The notes under the pieces are model-generated. The model saw nothing but the letters and a program-made list of their open reading frames with translations, searched no databases and was not told the DNA's origin. A stretch of 64,000 nt of DNA from Nocardia terrae (GTDB lineage: Bacteria > Actinomycetota > Actinomycetes > Mycobacteriales > Mycobacteriaceae). Position 1 is the first letter of the stretch. The number at the start of each line of letters is the position of its first letter. The stretch is from contig NZ_WRPP01000003.1 in the NCBI RefSeq assembly GCF_009760405.1, positions 496,001-560,000 of the forward strand. Reading direction: 5' to 3'. Below are positions 1 through 8,663 of the stretch, piece by piece. The position numbers were made by a program, and so were the translations under genes.

Positions 1-28
1 TCACAGAAAAATGCCCAGAAATAGATAA

Positions 29-154
29 GGCCCGCTTCCCTGATGGGAAGCGGGACCTCTCATCCCCCTTGACACATTGGCCCGCTTCCCTGATGGGAAG
101 CGGGACCTCCCCCCCTTGAACACATTGGCCCGCTTCCCTACTGGGAAGCGGGCC
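29..154. terminator. Three tandem hairpin terminators after the S10 operon
   Basis: Three copies of a stem built on CCCGCTTCCC/GGGAAGCGGG follow rpsQ. Stems lie at 31-40/45-54 (loop TGAT), 81-90/95-104 (loop TGAT) and 127-138/143-154 (loop TACT, 12 bp because GG/CC is added). The hairpins and their flanks (ttgacacattgg) repeat every 48-50 bases, so the whole terminator unit was duplicated. None is followed by a T run, which is common for actinobacterial terminators. The third copy is nearest the operon and differs from the other two in loop and stem length. The likely job is to end the S10 operon transcript. Confidence 0.75.
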
Positions 155-189
155 GATGTTCTATGACTCGATCAAGTCACGGAGCAGGC

Positions 190-486
190 TTACTTGGCCT
201 TCTCCAGGACCTCGACCAGACGCCACCGCTTGGTGGCGGACAGCGGACGGGTCTCCATCAGCTGCACGCGGTCGCCGATGCCGGCGATCTCGTTCTCGTC
301 GTGGGCCTTCACCTTCGAGGTGGTGCGGATGATCTTGCCGTAAAGCTTGTGCTTCACGCGATCTTCCAGCTCGACCACGATGGTCTTGGTCATCTTGTCG
401 GAAACGACGTAGCCGATGCGCACCTTGCGCGAGCCACGCTCTTCCTGCTTGGCCGGCGTCTTGGCCGGGCCCTTTACGTCGCTCAT
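190..486 (-). CDS. rpsQ: 30S ribosomal protein S17
   Basis: This 98-residue protein is ribosomal protein S17, a primary 16S rRNA binder of the OB-fold type. The family core VGYVVSDKMTKTIVV-like strand and the basic KHKLYGKIIRTTSK stretch are visible at about residues 25-60. The acidic-lysine N-terminal extension before residue 18 is usual in actinobacteria. Its ATG overlaps the rpmC stop in an ATGA, so the two are translationally coupled. It is the last gene of the S10 operon, with tandem terminators after it. Confidence 0.96.
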   Translation of the reverse strand: MSDVKGPAKTPAKQEERGSRKVRIGYVVSDKMTKTIVVELEDRVKHKLYGKIIRTTSKVKAHDENEIAGIGDRVQLMETRPLSATKRWRLVEVLEKAK

Positions 487-722
487 GCGGCGTCTCCCTT
501 GCCTTCAGGACCGGAGGCCAGGCCGAGCTCGCGCTCGCGCATGACCGTGTAGATGCGGGCGATCTCGTGGCGGACCACACGCAGGCGACGGTTGTTGGTC
601 ATCTGACCGGTCGCCATCTGGAAGCGCAGGTTGAACAGCTCTTCCTTGGATTCGCGCAGCTTCGCGACAAGCGCCTCGTTGTCGAGCTCGCGGAGCTCTG
701 CGGCCGGATTGGCGGTAGCCAT
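483..722 (-). CDS. rpmC: 50S ribosomal protein L29
   Basis: This 79-residue protein is L29, a two-helix protein at the peptide exit tunnel. The family signature ELFNLRFQ..TGQ..N..R..VR..IAR is visible at about residues 25-55. The frame is open upstream to 866, but the ATG at 722 gives the usual L29 N-terminus (MATANPAAELREL) and overlaps the rplP stop in an ATGA. The C-terminal tail is slightly extended and acidic/glycine-rich. Confidence 0.95.
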   Translation of the reverse strand: MATANPAAELRELDNEALVAKLRESKEELFNLRFQMATGQMTNNRRLRVVRHEIARIYTVMRERELGLASGPEGKGDAA

Positions 723-1138
723 CAGAACTGCTCCTCTCGGGTCACGATGCGGCACTTCATCGGGAGCTTGTGCATCGCGCGGCGCAGGGCCTCGCGAGCG
801 GTCTCCTCGTTCGGGTAAGAAAGCTCGAACATGACCCGACCGGGCTTCACGTTCGCGATCCACCACTCGGGCGAACCCTTACCGGAACCCATTCGGGTTT
901 CGGCCGGCTTCTTGGTCAGCGGGCGGTCCGGGTAGATGTTGATCCAGACCTTGCCGCCACGCTTGATGTGGCGGGTCATCGCGATACGAGCGGACTCGAT
1001 CTGACGGTTGGTCACGTAGGCCGGCTCCAGAGCCTGGATGCCGAACTCGCCGAACGAAACCGCGGTGCCGCCCTTGGCCATGCCGTTGCGCTTCGGGTGG
1101 TGCTGCTTACGGTGCTTGACCTTGCGGGGCATCAGCAT
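722..1138 (-). CDS. rplP: 50S ribosomal protein L16
   Basis: This 138-residue protein is L16, which helps shape the A-site tRNA region of the large subunit. It starts MLMPRKVKHRKQHHP, very like mycobacterial L16, and holds the ANVKPGRVMFELSYP and HKLPMK signatures. Full length for the family. Three bases separate it from rpsC, and its stop overlaps the rpmC start. Confidence 0.97.
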   Translation of the reverse strand: MLMPRKVKHRKQHHPKRNGMAKGGTAVSFGEFGIQALEPAYVTNRQIESARIAMTRHIKRGGKVWINIYPDRPLTKKPAETRMGSGKGSPEWWIANVKPGRVMFELSYPNEETAREALRRAMHKLPMKCRIVTREEQF

Positions 1139-1141
1139 AGG

Positions 1142-1948
<807 letters not shown>

Positions 1949-2350
1949 TTACTTTGCCCCTCCCTTCCGGCGGCTACGAGTGGCAGCGCCGGCGGTGGGC
2001 ACGCTCTCGACCTCGATGGTGATGTGGCTGGTGCGCTTGCGGATCCGGAACGCGCGGCCCTGGGCCCGCGGCTGGAAACGCTTCATGGTCGCGCCCTCGT
2101 CGACGTAGGCCGTCGAGATGACCAGGGTCGCCGGGTTCAGGCCGAGGTTGTTCTCGGCGTTGGCGGCCGCCGAAGCGACAACCTTGGCGACCGGCTCGCT
2201 GGCGGCCTGCGGCGCGAACTTCAGGATGTTCAGCGCGTCCTCGACCCGCTGGCCGCGGACCATGTCCACGACGCGGCGAGCCTTCATCGGGGTCACGCGA
2301 ACGTGCTTCGCGGTCGCGCGCGCGGTCGGGTTCTGAGTTTCAGTGCTCAT
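1949..2350 (-). CDS. rplV: 50S ribosomal protein L22
   Basis: This 133-residue protein is L22, whose beta hairpin lines the exit tunnel. The core KARRVVDMVRGQRVEDAL and the loop region with RAQGRAFRIRKRTSHITI are clear. A short N-terminal extension and a basic C-terminus (RSRRKGGAK) are present. The start overlaps the rpsS stop by four bases (ATGA), which fixes the start codon. Confidence 0.97.
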   Translation of the reverse strand: MSTETQNPTARATAKHVRVTPMKARRVVDMVRGQRVEDALNILKFAPQAASEPVAKVVASAAANAENNLGLNPATLVISTAYVDEGATMKRFQPRAQGRAFRIRKRTSHITIEVESVPTAGAATRSRRKGGAK

Positions 2351-2628
2351 CGCCGCTTGCTCTTCCGATCTTCCTTGACGTGGCTCTTGAACGTACGAGT
2401 CGGCGCGAATTCACCGAGCTTGTGTCCAACCATGTTCTCGGACACGAACACCGGCACGTGCTTGCGGCCGTCGTGGACCGAGAACGTGTGGCCGATGAAA
2501 TCCGGGATGATGGTGGAACGACGCGACCAGGTCTTGATGACCTGCTTCGTGCCCTTCTCGTTCTGAACGTCCACCTTCTTGAGGAGGTGTTCGTCGACGA
2601 ACGGGCCCTTCTTCAGGCTGCGTGGCAT
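2347..2628 (-). CDS. rpsS: 30S ribosomal protein S19
   Basis: This 93-residue protein is S19, which sits on the head of the small subunit and contacts S13. It begins MPRSLKKGPFVDEHL and contains the family signature TWSRRSTIIPDFIGHTFSVHDG. Length is typical. A GGAGG ribosome-binding sequence lies just upstream (minus strand, about 2634-2640). The 3' end overlaps rplV. Confidence 0.97.
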   Translation of the reverse strand: MPRSLKKGPFVDEHLLKKVDVQNEKGTKQVIKTWSRRSTIIPDFIGHTFSVHDGRKHVPVFVSENMVGHKLGEFAPTRTFKSHVKEDRKSKRR

Positions 2629-2642
2629 GTCTAACCTCCTCC

Positions 2643-3473
2643 TTAACGCTTCTTGCCGCGGCGGCGGACGATGAGCTTGTCGCTGGGACGGTTGGGCTTA
2701 CGGGTGCGGCCCTCGGGCTTGCCCCACGGGGAGACCGGGTGGCGACCACCGGAGGTCTTACCCTCACCACCACCGTGCGGGTGGTCGACCGGGTTCATGA
2801 CCACACCACGGACGGTCGGGCGAACGCCCTTCCACCGCATACGGCCGGCCTTGCCCCAGTTGATGTTCGACTGCTCGGCGTTGCCGACCTCGCCGATGGT
2901 GGCGCGGCAGCGCACGTCGACGCGACGGATCTCGCCGGAGGGCATACGCAGGACGGCGTAGGCGCCTTCCTTACCCAGCAGCTGGATCGACATGCCGGCG
3001 GCACGCGCCAGCTTGGCGCCACCGCCCGGACGCAGCTCCACGGCGTGAATCGTGGTACCGGTCGGGATCGAGCGCAGCGGCAGGTTGTTGCCCGGCTTGA
3101 TGTCCGCGCCCGGGCCCGACTCGATGCGGGTGCCCTGGGTCACGCCCTTCGGCGCGATGATGTAGCGCTTCTCGCCGTCGGCGAAGTGCAGCAGCGCGAT
3201 GTTGGCGGTGCGGTTGGGGTCGTACTCGATGTGAGCGACCTTGGCCGGCACGCCGTCCTTGTCCAGGCGACGGAAGTCGATCAGACGGTAGGCACGCTTG
3301 TGGCCACCACCCTTGTGACGAGTGGTGATGCGACCCTGCGCGTTACGGCCACCGGTCTTGGTGAGCGGACGCAGCAGCGACTTCTCGGGGGTCGAGCGGG
3401 TGATCTCGGCGAAATCCGAGACCGAGGCACCGCGGCGACCCGGGGTTGTCGGCTTGTACTTACGAATTGCCAT
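2643..3473 (-). CDS. rplB: 50S ribosomal protein L2
   Basis: This 276-residue protein is L2, needed for subunit association and peptidyl transferase structure. The C-terminal signature NPVDHPHGGGEGK, holding the conserved functional histidine, is near residue 230. The N-terminal MAIRKYKPTTPGRRGASVSDF is like that of other actinobacteria. The gene is separated from rplW by 32 bases and from rpsS by 14 bases. Confidence 0.97.
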   Translation of the reverse strand: MAIRKYKPTTPGRRGASVSDFAEITRSTPEKSLLRPLTKTGGRNAQGRITTRHKGGGHKRAYRLIDFRRLDKDGVPAKVAHIEYDPNRTANIALLHFADGEKRYIIAPKGVTQGTRIESGPGADIKPGNNLPLRSIPTGTTIHAVELRPGGGAKLARAAGMSIQLLGKEGAYAVLRMPSGEIRRVDVRCRATIGEVGNAEQSNINWGKAGRMRWKGVRPTVRGVVMNPVDHPHGGGEGKTSGGRHPVSPWGKPEGRTRKPNRPSDKLIVRRRGKKR

Positions 3474-3505
3474 GAGTTCTTCTGCCTTTCTGAAGTCCCC
3501 GCCGC

Positions 3506-3811
3506 TTACGCGACCGGGCCTCCGAAGATCTCGATGGGCTTGCTGTCGGCCGAGATCGTCACGAGCGCGCGCTTGGTGTCCTTGCGCTTGCCGTAGCCGA
3601 AGCGGGTCCGCTTGCGCTTGCCCTGACGGTTGGCGGTGTTGACGCTGGTCACCTTGACGCCGAAAACCTTCTCAACGGCGATCTTGATCTGCGTCTTGTT
3701 CGAGTCCGGGTGCACCAGGAAGGTGTAGGTGCCGTCTTCGATCAGCCCGTAGGACTTCTCGGAGATCACCGGCGCGAGCAGGATGTCGCGGGGATCGGCG
3801 ATGGTGGTCAC
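3506..3811 (-). CDS. rplW: 50S ribosomal protein L23
   Basis: This 101-residue protein is L23, the docking site for trigger factor and SRP at the tunnel exit. The family pattern APVISEKSYGLIEDGTYTF is at residues 13-31, and the basic loop RQGKRKRTRFGYGKRKD follows. The open frame extends upstream to 3967, but that region has no L23 similarity. The GTG at 3811 overlaps the rplD stop as GTGA and gives the normal length, so it is the chosen start. Confidence 0.95.
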   Translation of the reverse strand: MTTIADPRDILLAPVISEKSYGLIEDGTYTFLVHPDSNKTQIKIAVEKVFGVKVTSVNTANRQGKRKRTRFGYGKRKDTKRALVTISADSKPIEIFGGPVA

Positions 3812-4479
3812 TTGCTCTCCTCCTGTGCAGCTTCGGCCGGGCCGTGCACGAAGGCGTTGAGCGCCTCGACCGAGAACACGATCTCGTCCGACTTCAGGAC
3901 GTCGTAGGTGTTCAGCTGGTCGGGGGCGATCGGGTGCACGCCCTGCAGGTTCGCCACGCTCTTCCACGCGGTGACATCCTCGCGACCGACGACGACCAGG
4001 ATGTTCTTCCGGGTCGACAGCTCGGCGAGGAAAGACTTGGCGACCTTGGTCGACGGGGTCTGACCCGCGACCAGTTCGGTGATCACGTGGATGCGCTCGT
4101 TGCGAGCCCGGTCCGACAGGGCGCCACGCAGCGCGGCGACCTTCATCTTCTTGGGCAGACGCTGCGAGTAGTCACGCGGCTGCGGGCCGTGGACGGTGCC
4201 ACCGCCGGCGAACTGCGGCGCACGGGTCGAACCCTGGCGCGCGCGGCCGGTGCCCTTCTGGCGGTACGGCTTCTTGCCACCACCGGAGACCATGCCCCGG
4301 GTCTTGGTGGCGTGCGTGCCCTGGCGAGCCGCGGCCTGCTGGGCCACGACGACCTGGTGCATCAGCGCGATGTTCGCGGTCACGTCGAAGATCTCCGCGG
4401 GGAGCTCGACGGTGCCCTCGGTCTTGCCGCCGGCGGCCTTGACCGTGAGGGTCAGGTTGGTCTTGGTCTCGGTGCTCAT
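3808..4479 (-). CDS. rplD: 50S ribosomal protein L4
   Basis: This 223-residue protein is L4, whose extended loop reaches the exit tunnel. The loop sequence KTRGMVSGGGKKPYRQKGTGRARQGSTRAPQFAGGG is clear at about residues 58-95 (only its pattern is given here). The first residues MSTETKTNLTLTVK follow an ATG that overlaps the rplC stop. The C-terminus is mildly acidic. In enteric bacteria L4 represses its own operon; nothing here shows whether that applies. Confidence 0.97.
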   Translation of the reverse strand: MSTETKTNLTLTVKAAGGKTEGTVELPAEIFDVTANIALMHQVVVAQQAAARQGTHATKTRGMVSGGGKKPYRQKGTGRARQGSTRAPQFAGGGTVHGPQPRDYSQRLPKKMKVAALRGALSDRARNERIHVITELVAGQTPSTKVAKSFLAELSTRKNILVVVGREDVTAWKSVANLQGVHPIAPDQLNTYDVLKSDEIVFSVEALNAFVHGPAEAAQEESK

Positions 4480-5141
4480 GCCCGGGCACCACCCTTCACT
4501 GCACTCTTGACGATCACGATGCCGCCGGTGCGGCCCGGGATCGCGCCCTTGATCAGCAGCAGGCCGTTCTCGGCGTCCACCTTGTGGACCGAGAGGTTCT
4601 GCGTGGTGACGCGGTCGTTACCCATGCGGCCCGACATGCGCATGCCCTTGAAGACACGGCCCGGGGTGGAGCAACCACCGATGGAACCCGGGCGGCGGTG
4701 CACGGCCTGCGCACCGTGCGAGGCACCCTGGCCACGGAAGCCGTGGCGCTTCATGGTGCCCGCGAAGCCCTTGCCCTTGGAGGTGCCGGTCACGTCGACG
4801 TAGGAACCAGCCTCGAAGGCGTCGGCGCCGATTTCCTGGCCGACCTCGAGGTTGGAGACATCGGCGAGACGGAGCTCGGCGATGTGGCGACGCGGGGTGA
4901 CACCGGCCTTGGAGAACTGGCCGGAGACCGGCTTGTTCACCTTGCGGGGGTCGATGGCGCCGTAGGCGACCTGGACGGCCGAGTAGCCGTCGCGCTCCAC
5001 GGTGCGGATCTGGGTGACGACGTTCGGGCCCGCCTTGACGACGGTCACGGGAACGACGCGGTTCTTCTCGTCGAAGACCTGGGTCATGCCGAGCTTGGTG
5101 CCCAGGATGCCCGCGGCCGGACGGCTCTTGTTGTCAGTCAT
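4476..5141 (-). CDS. rplC: 50S ribosomal protein L3
   Basis: This protein of 221 residues is L3, which binds near the 3' end of 23S rRNA. The signatures GILGTKLGMTQVF and TGTSKGKGFAGTMKRHGF are both present. Two starts are possible: GTG at 5159, overlapping the rpsJ stop (GTGA), or ATG at 5141. The ATG gives MTDNKSRPAAGILG, which resembles nocardial L3 as I remember it, so it was chosen, but coupling by the GTG cannot be excluded. Confidence 0.95.
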   Translation of the reverse strand: MTDNKSRPAAGILGTKLGMTQVFDEKNRVVPVTVVKAGPNVVTQIRTVERDGYSAVQVAYGAIDPRKVNKPVSGQFSKAGVTPRRHIAELRLADVSNLEVGQEIGADAFEAGSYVDVTGTSKGKGFAGTMKRHGFRGQGASHGAQAVHRRPGSIGGCSTPGRVFKGMRMSGRMGNDRVTTQNLSVHKVDAENGLLLIKGAIPGRTGGIVIVKSAVKGGARA

Positions 5142-5155
5142 AGTCGAATACCCCG

Positions 5156-5461
5156 TCACTGAATGTTGACGTCGACGCTGGCCGGCAGGTCGATGCGCAT
5201 CAGGGCGTCAACCGTCTTCGGCGTCGGGTCGAGGATGTCGATCAGCCGCTTGTGCGTACGCATCTCGAAGTGCTCGCGCGAGTCCTTGTACTTGTGCGGC
5301 GAACGGATGACGCAGTACACGTTCTTCTCGGTGGGCAACGGCACCGGGCCGACGACGCGGGCACCGGTACGGGTCACCGTCTCGACGATCTTGCGCGCAG
5401 ACGCGTCGATCGCCTCATGGTCGTAGGCCTTGAGCCTGATGCGGATCTTCTGTCCCGCCAC
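5156..5461 (-). CDS. rpsJ: 30S ribosomal protein S10
   Basis: This 101-residue protein is S10, also the NusE partner in transcription antitermination. The sequence is near that of mycobacterial S10: IRLKAYDHEAIDASARKIVETV at the N-terminus and RTHKRLIDILDPTP in the second half. The start codon is GTG at 5461 with AAGGA eight bases before it. It is the first gene of the S10 operon. Confidence 0.97.
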   Translation of the reverse strand: MAGQKIRIRLKAYDHEAIDASARKIVETVTRTGARVVGPVPLPTEKNVYCVIRSPHKYKDSREHFEMRTHKRLIDILDPTPKTVDALMRIDLPASVDVNIQ

Positions 5462-5900
5462 GCTGAGTGTCCTTTTCTCCGCTTACGTTGTGGCCCAGAA
5501 GCTTTCGCTCCCGTACCACCCTCATTTGCACAGCCCGAACACACGAAGACGCATCAGCCACCACACGACCGGCCCACCTGGGCCCGATCCATCGCCGCTG
5601 TTCATCTGTCATGGTTCATCCGGTCCACGCGGTCGGGCGTGTCGCTCCGCCGCCCATTCCTCGGCCCGGACCAAAATCCTGTAAGCCTCGGAACATTGTT
5701 CCGGACGCACCCACGCCGCAATCCAGCGGGGTGCAAAATTGGGTCTTGCTCACCCACGACCTGCGCTGATCCAACGGAAAAGACGCAACCCGGTGTGGGC
5801 AACCCGAACAGTATGCCTCGAGCCATGGGGCGACTTCAAATCGCCCCCTCCCCCACCCTCGAGCCAATGGCCCTGGTCACAACGGGTCGTGAAAGCGCGA
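5462..5900 (-). promoter_or_regulatory. Long upstream region of the S10 operon, no gene seen
   Basis: About 440 bases before rpsJ hold no convincing gene. The AAGGA ribosome-binding site of rpsJ lies at about 5470-5475. The S10 operon promoter(s) should be here, but I cannot place one firmly. A perfect 13-base dyad GGAACATTGTTCC lies at 5690-5702 and could be an operator. Base composition is less GC-rich than the flanking genes between about 5660 and 5760. Confidence 0.4.
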
Positions 5901-5935
5901 CGGCCGGTGCGGGAACTCGATTCCCGCACCGGCCG
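5901..5935. terminator. Strong hairpin terminator
   Basis: A perfect 15-bp stem, CGGCCGGTGCGGGAA (5901-5915) with TTCCCGCACCGGCCG (5921-5935), has a five-base loop CTCGA. It lies 15 bases after the stop of the minus-strand secreted-protein gene that ends at 5951. There is no T run. It would isolate that gene from the S10 promoter region. Confidence 0.75.
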
Positions 5936-5950
5936 TCTCGGATCCAGCAG

Positions 5951-6373
5951 TCAGCGGTCACCGAGGTAGTAGTCCCAGCCGCCGAGATCCTCGACCAGCA
6001 GGAAGTTTCCGCCGTGGTGCACGTTGGGGTCGACCACGTTCAGGCTGACCTCACCGCCCGGCGTATCGGCGGCCTCGCCCACGGCCTGCGACAGCGTGGC
6101 GTAGGTCGTGCCGTTGTACACCGGGATGTCGGAGAAGTACGGGTCGGGCGCGATCAGGTCGTGCCCCCTGTTGACCTGGGTGATGGCCGCCGGGATCCAG
6201 CTGTTGGCCAGTGCCACGGTCTCGTCGTGATTGAGGGCCACACCGACGATGATGCCGCCGCCCGGGTTGATGTAAGGCGTGAAGGCGGCCGCCGAGCCGG
6301 CCGATGCGGTGGTGGCGGCAGCCGCCCCCGCGAGTGCGATGCCAACCGTGGCCACCGCGGTACGAATACGCAT
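5951..6373 (-). CDS. Small secreted protein of unknown function
   Basis: I do not recognise the family of this 140-residue protein. The first 30 residues (MRIRTAVATVGIALAGAAAA...ASAGSAAA) form a clear Sec signal peptide with AxA-type cleavage sites. The mature part has about 110 residues, is acidic and rich in Gly, Asn and aromatic residues (GGWDYYLGDR at the end), and has no cysteines or membrane segment. It is probably released or loosely cell-wall bound. It is transcribed alone, with a strong terminator after it, and is divergent from the hotdog-fold gene at 6574. Confidence 0.75.
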   Translation of the reverse strand: MRIRTAVATVGIALAGAAAATTASAGSAAAFTPYINPGGGIIVGVALNHDETVALANSWIPAAITQVNRGHDLIAPDPYFSDIPVYNGTTYATLSQAVGEAADTPGGEVSLNVVDPNVHHGGNFLLVEDLGGWDYYLGDR

Positions 6374-6549
6374 GATGTGAAGAACTCCTGATTTCCCCGA
6401 CCGCCGACCGGTATGGCGTCGGCGCCCAGCCGCGCCCCCGGCGCAACCTGTCCAGCTAACTCAAAACCAACCGGTCTCGCGAGCTCGAATCGACGAGTGA
6501 CCGATTCGACTACCTATACGAGGGCGGGGAACACCGCGCTTCCGTCGAA

Positions 6550-6567
6550 CTTACTTATGAGTAAGAT
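6550..6567 (+). promoter_or_regulatory. Operator-like dyad over a leaderless promoter
   Basis: CTTACT-TATG-AGTAAG (6550-6565) is a perfect 6-bp inverted repeat with a four-base spacer, typical of TetR-family operators. It overlaps TAAGAT (6562-6567), a good actinobacterial -10 element whose last T lies seven bases before the A of the ATG at 6574. No ribosome-binding sequence precedes that ATG. The reading is a leaderless transcript whose promoter is blocked when the dyad is bound. The regulator is not identified. Confidence 0.5.
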
Positions 6568-6573
6568 ACGGGT

Positions 6574-7050
6574 ATGGCTAAAGAGACCGCTACGTATCGC
6601 GGGTGGAAGAAGCTTCCCGACAATCGGATCGGGCATACGTTGTTCTCGCTCGGGATGGTGGCTCGGGTGCCGTACTTCGGGACCGTGTTGCCGAGCGTGG
6701 TGCGGTTGGAGCCGGGGGTGTGCGAGGTGACCGCGCCCAAGTGGTTCGGGATCCACAATCATCTGGGGACCTTCCATGCGATCGCGGCGTGCAATCTGGC
6801 CGAGGTGGCGATGGGGATGCTGTCGGAGGCGACCGTGCCGGAGACGCATCGCTGGATTCCGAAGGCCATGAACGTGCAGTACTTGGCCAAGGCGAACTCG
6901 GGGCTGCGGGCCGTCGCGAAACTGCCCGAGGTGCCGGACTTCTCGCTCATCACCGAAGGTCAGGACCTGGTGGTGCCGGTGTCGATCTTCGACAAGGACG
7001 GCGTCGAGGTCGTGCACGCGGACATCACCACCTGGGTGACGCCCAAGTAG
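6574..7050 (+). CDS. Hotdog-fold protein, DUF4442/PaaI-like
   Basis: This 158-residue protein fits the DUF4442 branch of the hotdog-fold thioesterase superfamily, which act on or bind acyl-CoA thioesters. The pattern WFGIHNHLGTFHAIAACNLAEVAMG (about residues 56-80) matches the region around the central hotdog helix (HNHLG..HA....AE). The substrate is unknown. The start lies directly after a -10-like box with no ribosome-binding site, suggesting leaderless translation. The dyad over the promoter hints at control by a TetR-type regulator of lipid metabolism (inference). Confidence 0.8.
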   Translation: MAKETATYRGWKKLPDNRIGHTLFSLGMVARVPYFGTVLPSVVRLEPGVCEVTAPKWFGIHNHLGTFHAIAACNLAEVAMGMLSEATVPETHRWIPKAMNVQYLAKANSGLRAVAKLPEVPDFSLITEGQDLVVPVSIFDKDGVEVVHADITTWVTPK

Positions 7051-7064
7051 AGGTCCGGCGCGGG

Positions 7065-7721
7065 CTATCGGGAGCTGACGCAGACCACGATCCGCCGCTC
7101 GTCGTAGACGAAGCCGCGATTGCCCGCGGAGCAGGTGTTCACGTCGGCGGTGCCCTGCTCGATCTGCACCACGCGCACGCTGTCGGGGATGTCCGCGGCG
7201 CAGTCCGTCCGCCGGGCGTTCCCGGCGGTCAGGTCCATGCAATCGCCTACCACCCAATCGATGTCGAGACAGAGCGTGTCCGGCGCGCCGGGTACGGGGC
7301 GGGCGACGGTGCGGTCGGCGTCGCGCGGGCATCGTCCGCCCTGCGCCGCCACATCGGACACCTTGTAGCCGGAATTCCCGCTGCCGCAGGCGACCTTTTC
7401 GATATGGGTGGCGTCGGCGCCGAATTCCACGCAGTCACCGGCATTCACGTTCCGTCCGGGAATTCGCACGGTGGCCGTCCGGTGGACGGCGGAGGCGAAG
7501 CCCCCGCTCTCGGGTTCGGTATTTCCTTGCGGGGCCGCGTCTTCGGGAGAGACTCTCACCGATGTGTTCGCGGCGGCGAGGTTTTCGTCCGGAACCGGCC
7601 CCGGCCGTCGATGGCCGAGCGAGGCGAGCAGGATCGTGAACAGTCCCGCCACCACCGCGAGCATCGCGCCGGCGAGCAAGCACGCCAACGTGATTCCGGC
7701 CAGGCCCTTGCGCCGCGACAT
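7065..7721 (-). CDS. Membrane-anchored LppU-like protein
   Basis: This protein of 218 residues has a positively charged start (MSRRKG) and one transmembrane segment at about residues 7-35. A long extracytoplasmic part follows with eight or so spaced cysteines. Two related segments, ending with the GDCVEF...HIEKVACGS...YKV and GDCMDL...RRTDCAADIPDSVRVV patterns, look like the repeat of the mycobacterial LppU family. The function of that family is unknown. GTG at 7736 is an alternative start; ATG at 7721 has GGAGGGTGAAGG before it and was chosen. It is convergent with the hotdog gene (14 bases between stops). Confidence 0.6.
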   Translation of the reverse strand: MSRRKGLAGITLACLLAGAMLAVVAGLFTILLASLGHRRPGPVPDENLAAANTSVRVSPEDAAPQGNTEPESGGFASAVHRTATVRIPGRNVNAGDCVEFGADATHIEKVACGSGNSGYKVSDVAAQGGRCPRDADRTVARPVPGAPDTLCLDIDWVVGDCMDLTAGNARRTDCAADIPDSVRVVQIEQGTADVNTCSAGNRGFVYDERRIVVCVSSR

Positions 7722-7971
7722 GCCTTCACCCTCCACAGCTGCCGTATCGAACCAAGCCCACCCGCGTCCGAAGTCGATCCGAGAAACACGACATTTCCTA
7801 CACGACCGGACACGGCGCGTCGAATTGTGAATTTCGAATCTTTTAGAACAGCGGCTGGTCTTACGACCAAATCACGATTACATAACGATGATTTGGCGGG
7901 GCTCGCGAATTACCCTCCACGGCACCAGAGTTCGATCGCTGAAGTACCACCCGGCGAGAGAGAAATCCTGA

Positions 7972-8580
7972 ATGAAGTTCGGCACCTGTACCGCGGCCGC
8001 CCTGCTGGCCGGCGTCACCGTCTGGATCACCGCGGCCACCGCGCCGGCACAGCCACCAACCACTCTCCCCGAGCAGATCGCGACCGGCGTCGAGGACGGC
8101 ATCGGCTACCGCGCAACCGTTTCCGACTTCTCCCGGGTGCTGACCACGACCGTCTCCGGCGGCGCGTTCACCACCACCGCCGACGGCGGTGAGGTCATGC
8201 TGACCTCGGACACGGGCGCCGTGGTGGCGCGGATCCCGCTGGCCTATCGGATCGCCGGCGCGGCCGTCCAGGTCGACCGGGCGATCTCGGACGACGGCCA
8301 CCGGCTCGTGCTCACGCCCGCGGTCACCGCCACCGAGATCAGCGAGATGCAGCCGGTCAGCTCCATGACACAGCTCATCAACGAGGTCAATCAGAACGTG
8401 GCCGCGGTCGCGGTCGGCGGCGTGCTGGGCGGGCTGATCGGGACCGTCCTCGGACTCGGCTTCTTCAGCCTCCTGACCGGCCCGATCGGCCTGCTGGTGG
8501 GCGGGATCGCGGGCGGGTACGCGACGGGCGGGCAACCGTTCCTGGACGCCGTCACCGCCGTGCTGACCGGCCGTCCCTGA
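7972..8580 (+). CDS. Secreted protein with C-terminal glycine-rich membrane hairpin
   Basis: This 202-residue protein begins with a signal peptide (MKFGTCTAAALLAGVTVWITAATAPAQ). The middle contains beta-rich sequence with a GYRATVSDFSRVLTTTVSGG start, like small nocardial/rhodococcal secreted proteins of unknown function (perhaps the DUF8020 type; this name is from memory). The last 70 residues hold a glycine-zipper-like hydrophobic hairpin (GGVLGGLIGTVLG ... GGIAGGYATGG), suggesting membrane insertion after secretion. A GAGAGAAAT sequence precedes the ATG. Function unknown. Confidence 0.7.
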   Translation: MKFGTCTAAALLAGVTVWITAATAPAQPPTTLPEQIATGVEDGIGYRATVSDFSRVLTTTVSGGAFTTTADGGEVMLTSDTGAVVARIPLAYRIAGAAVQVDRAISDDGHRLVLTPAVTATEISEMQPVSSMTQLINEVNQNVAAVAVGGVLGGLIGTVLGLGFFSLLTGPIGLLVGGIAGGYATGGQPFLDAVTAVLTGRP

Positions 8581-8663
8581 CCGACCGGTCTCGCACCGAG
8601 CTGAAAGTGACTCACCAGCCGACGCCGAGGGAACTCACAGTCACCGTCAATAGCGTTGCGGCC

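Noticed and set aside
29..154. Short regularly spaced repeats that might be a small CRISPR array
   Set aside because: Each repeat is a perfect hairpin and the spacers are near-identical to one another, which fits duplicated terminators and not CRISPR.
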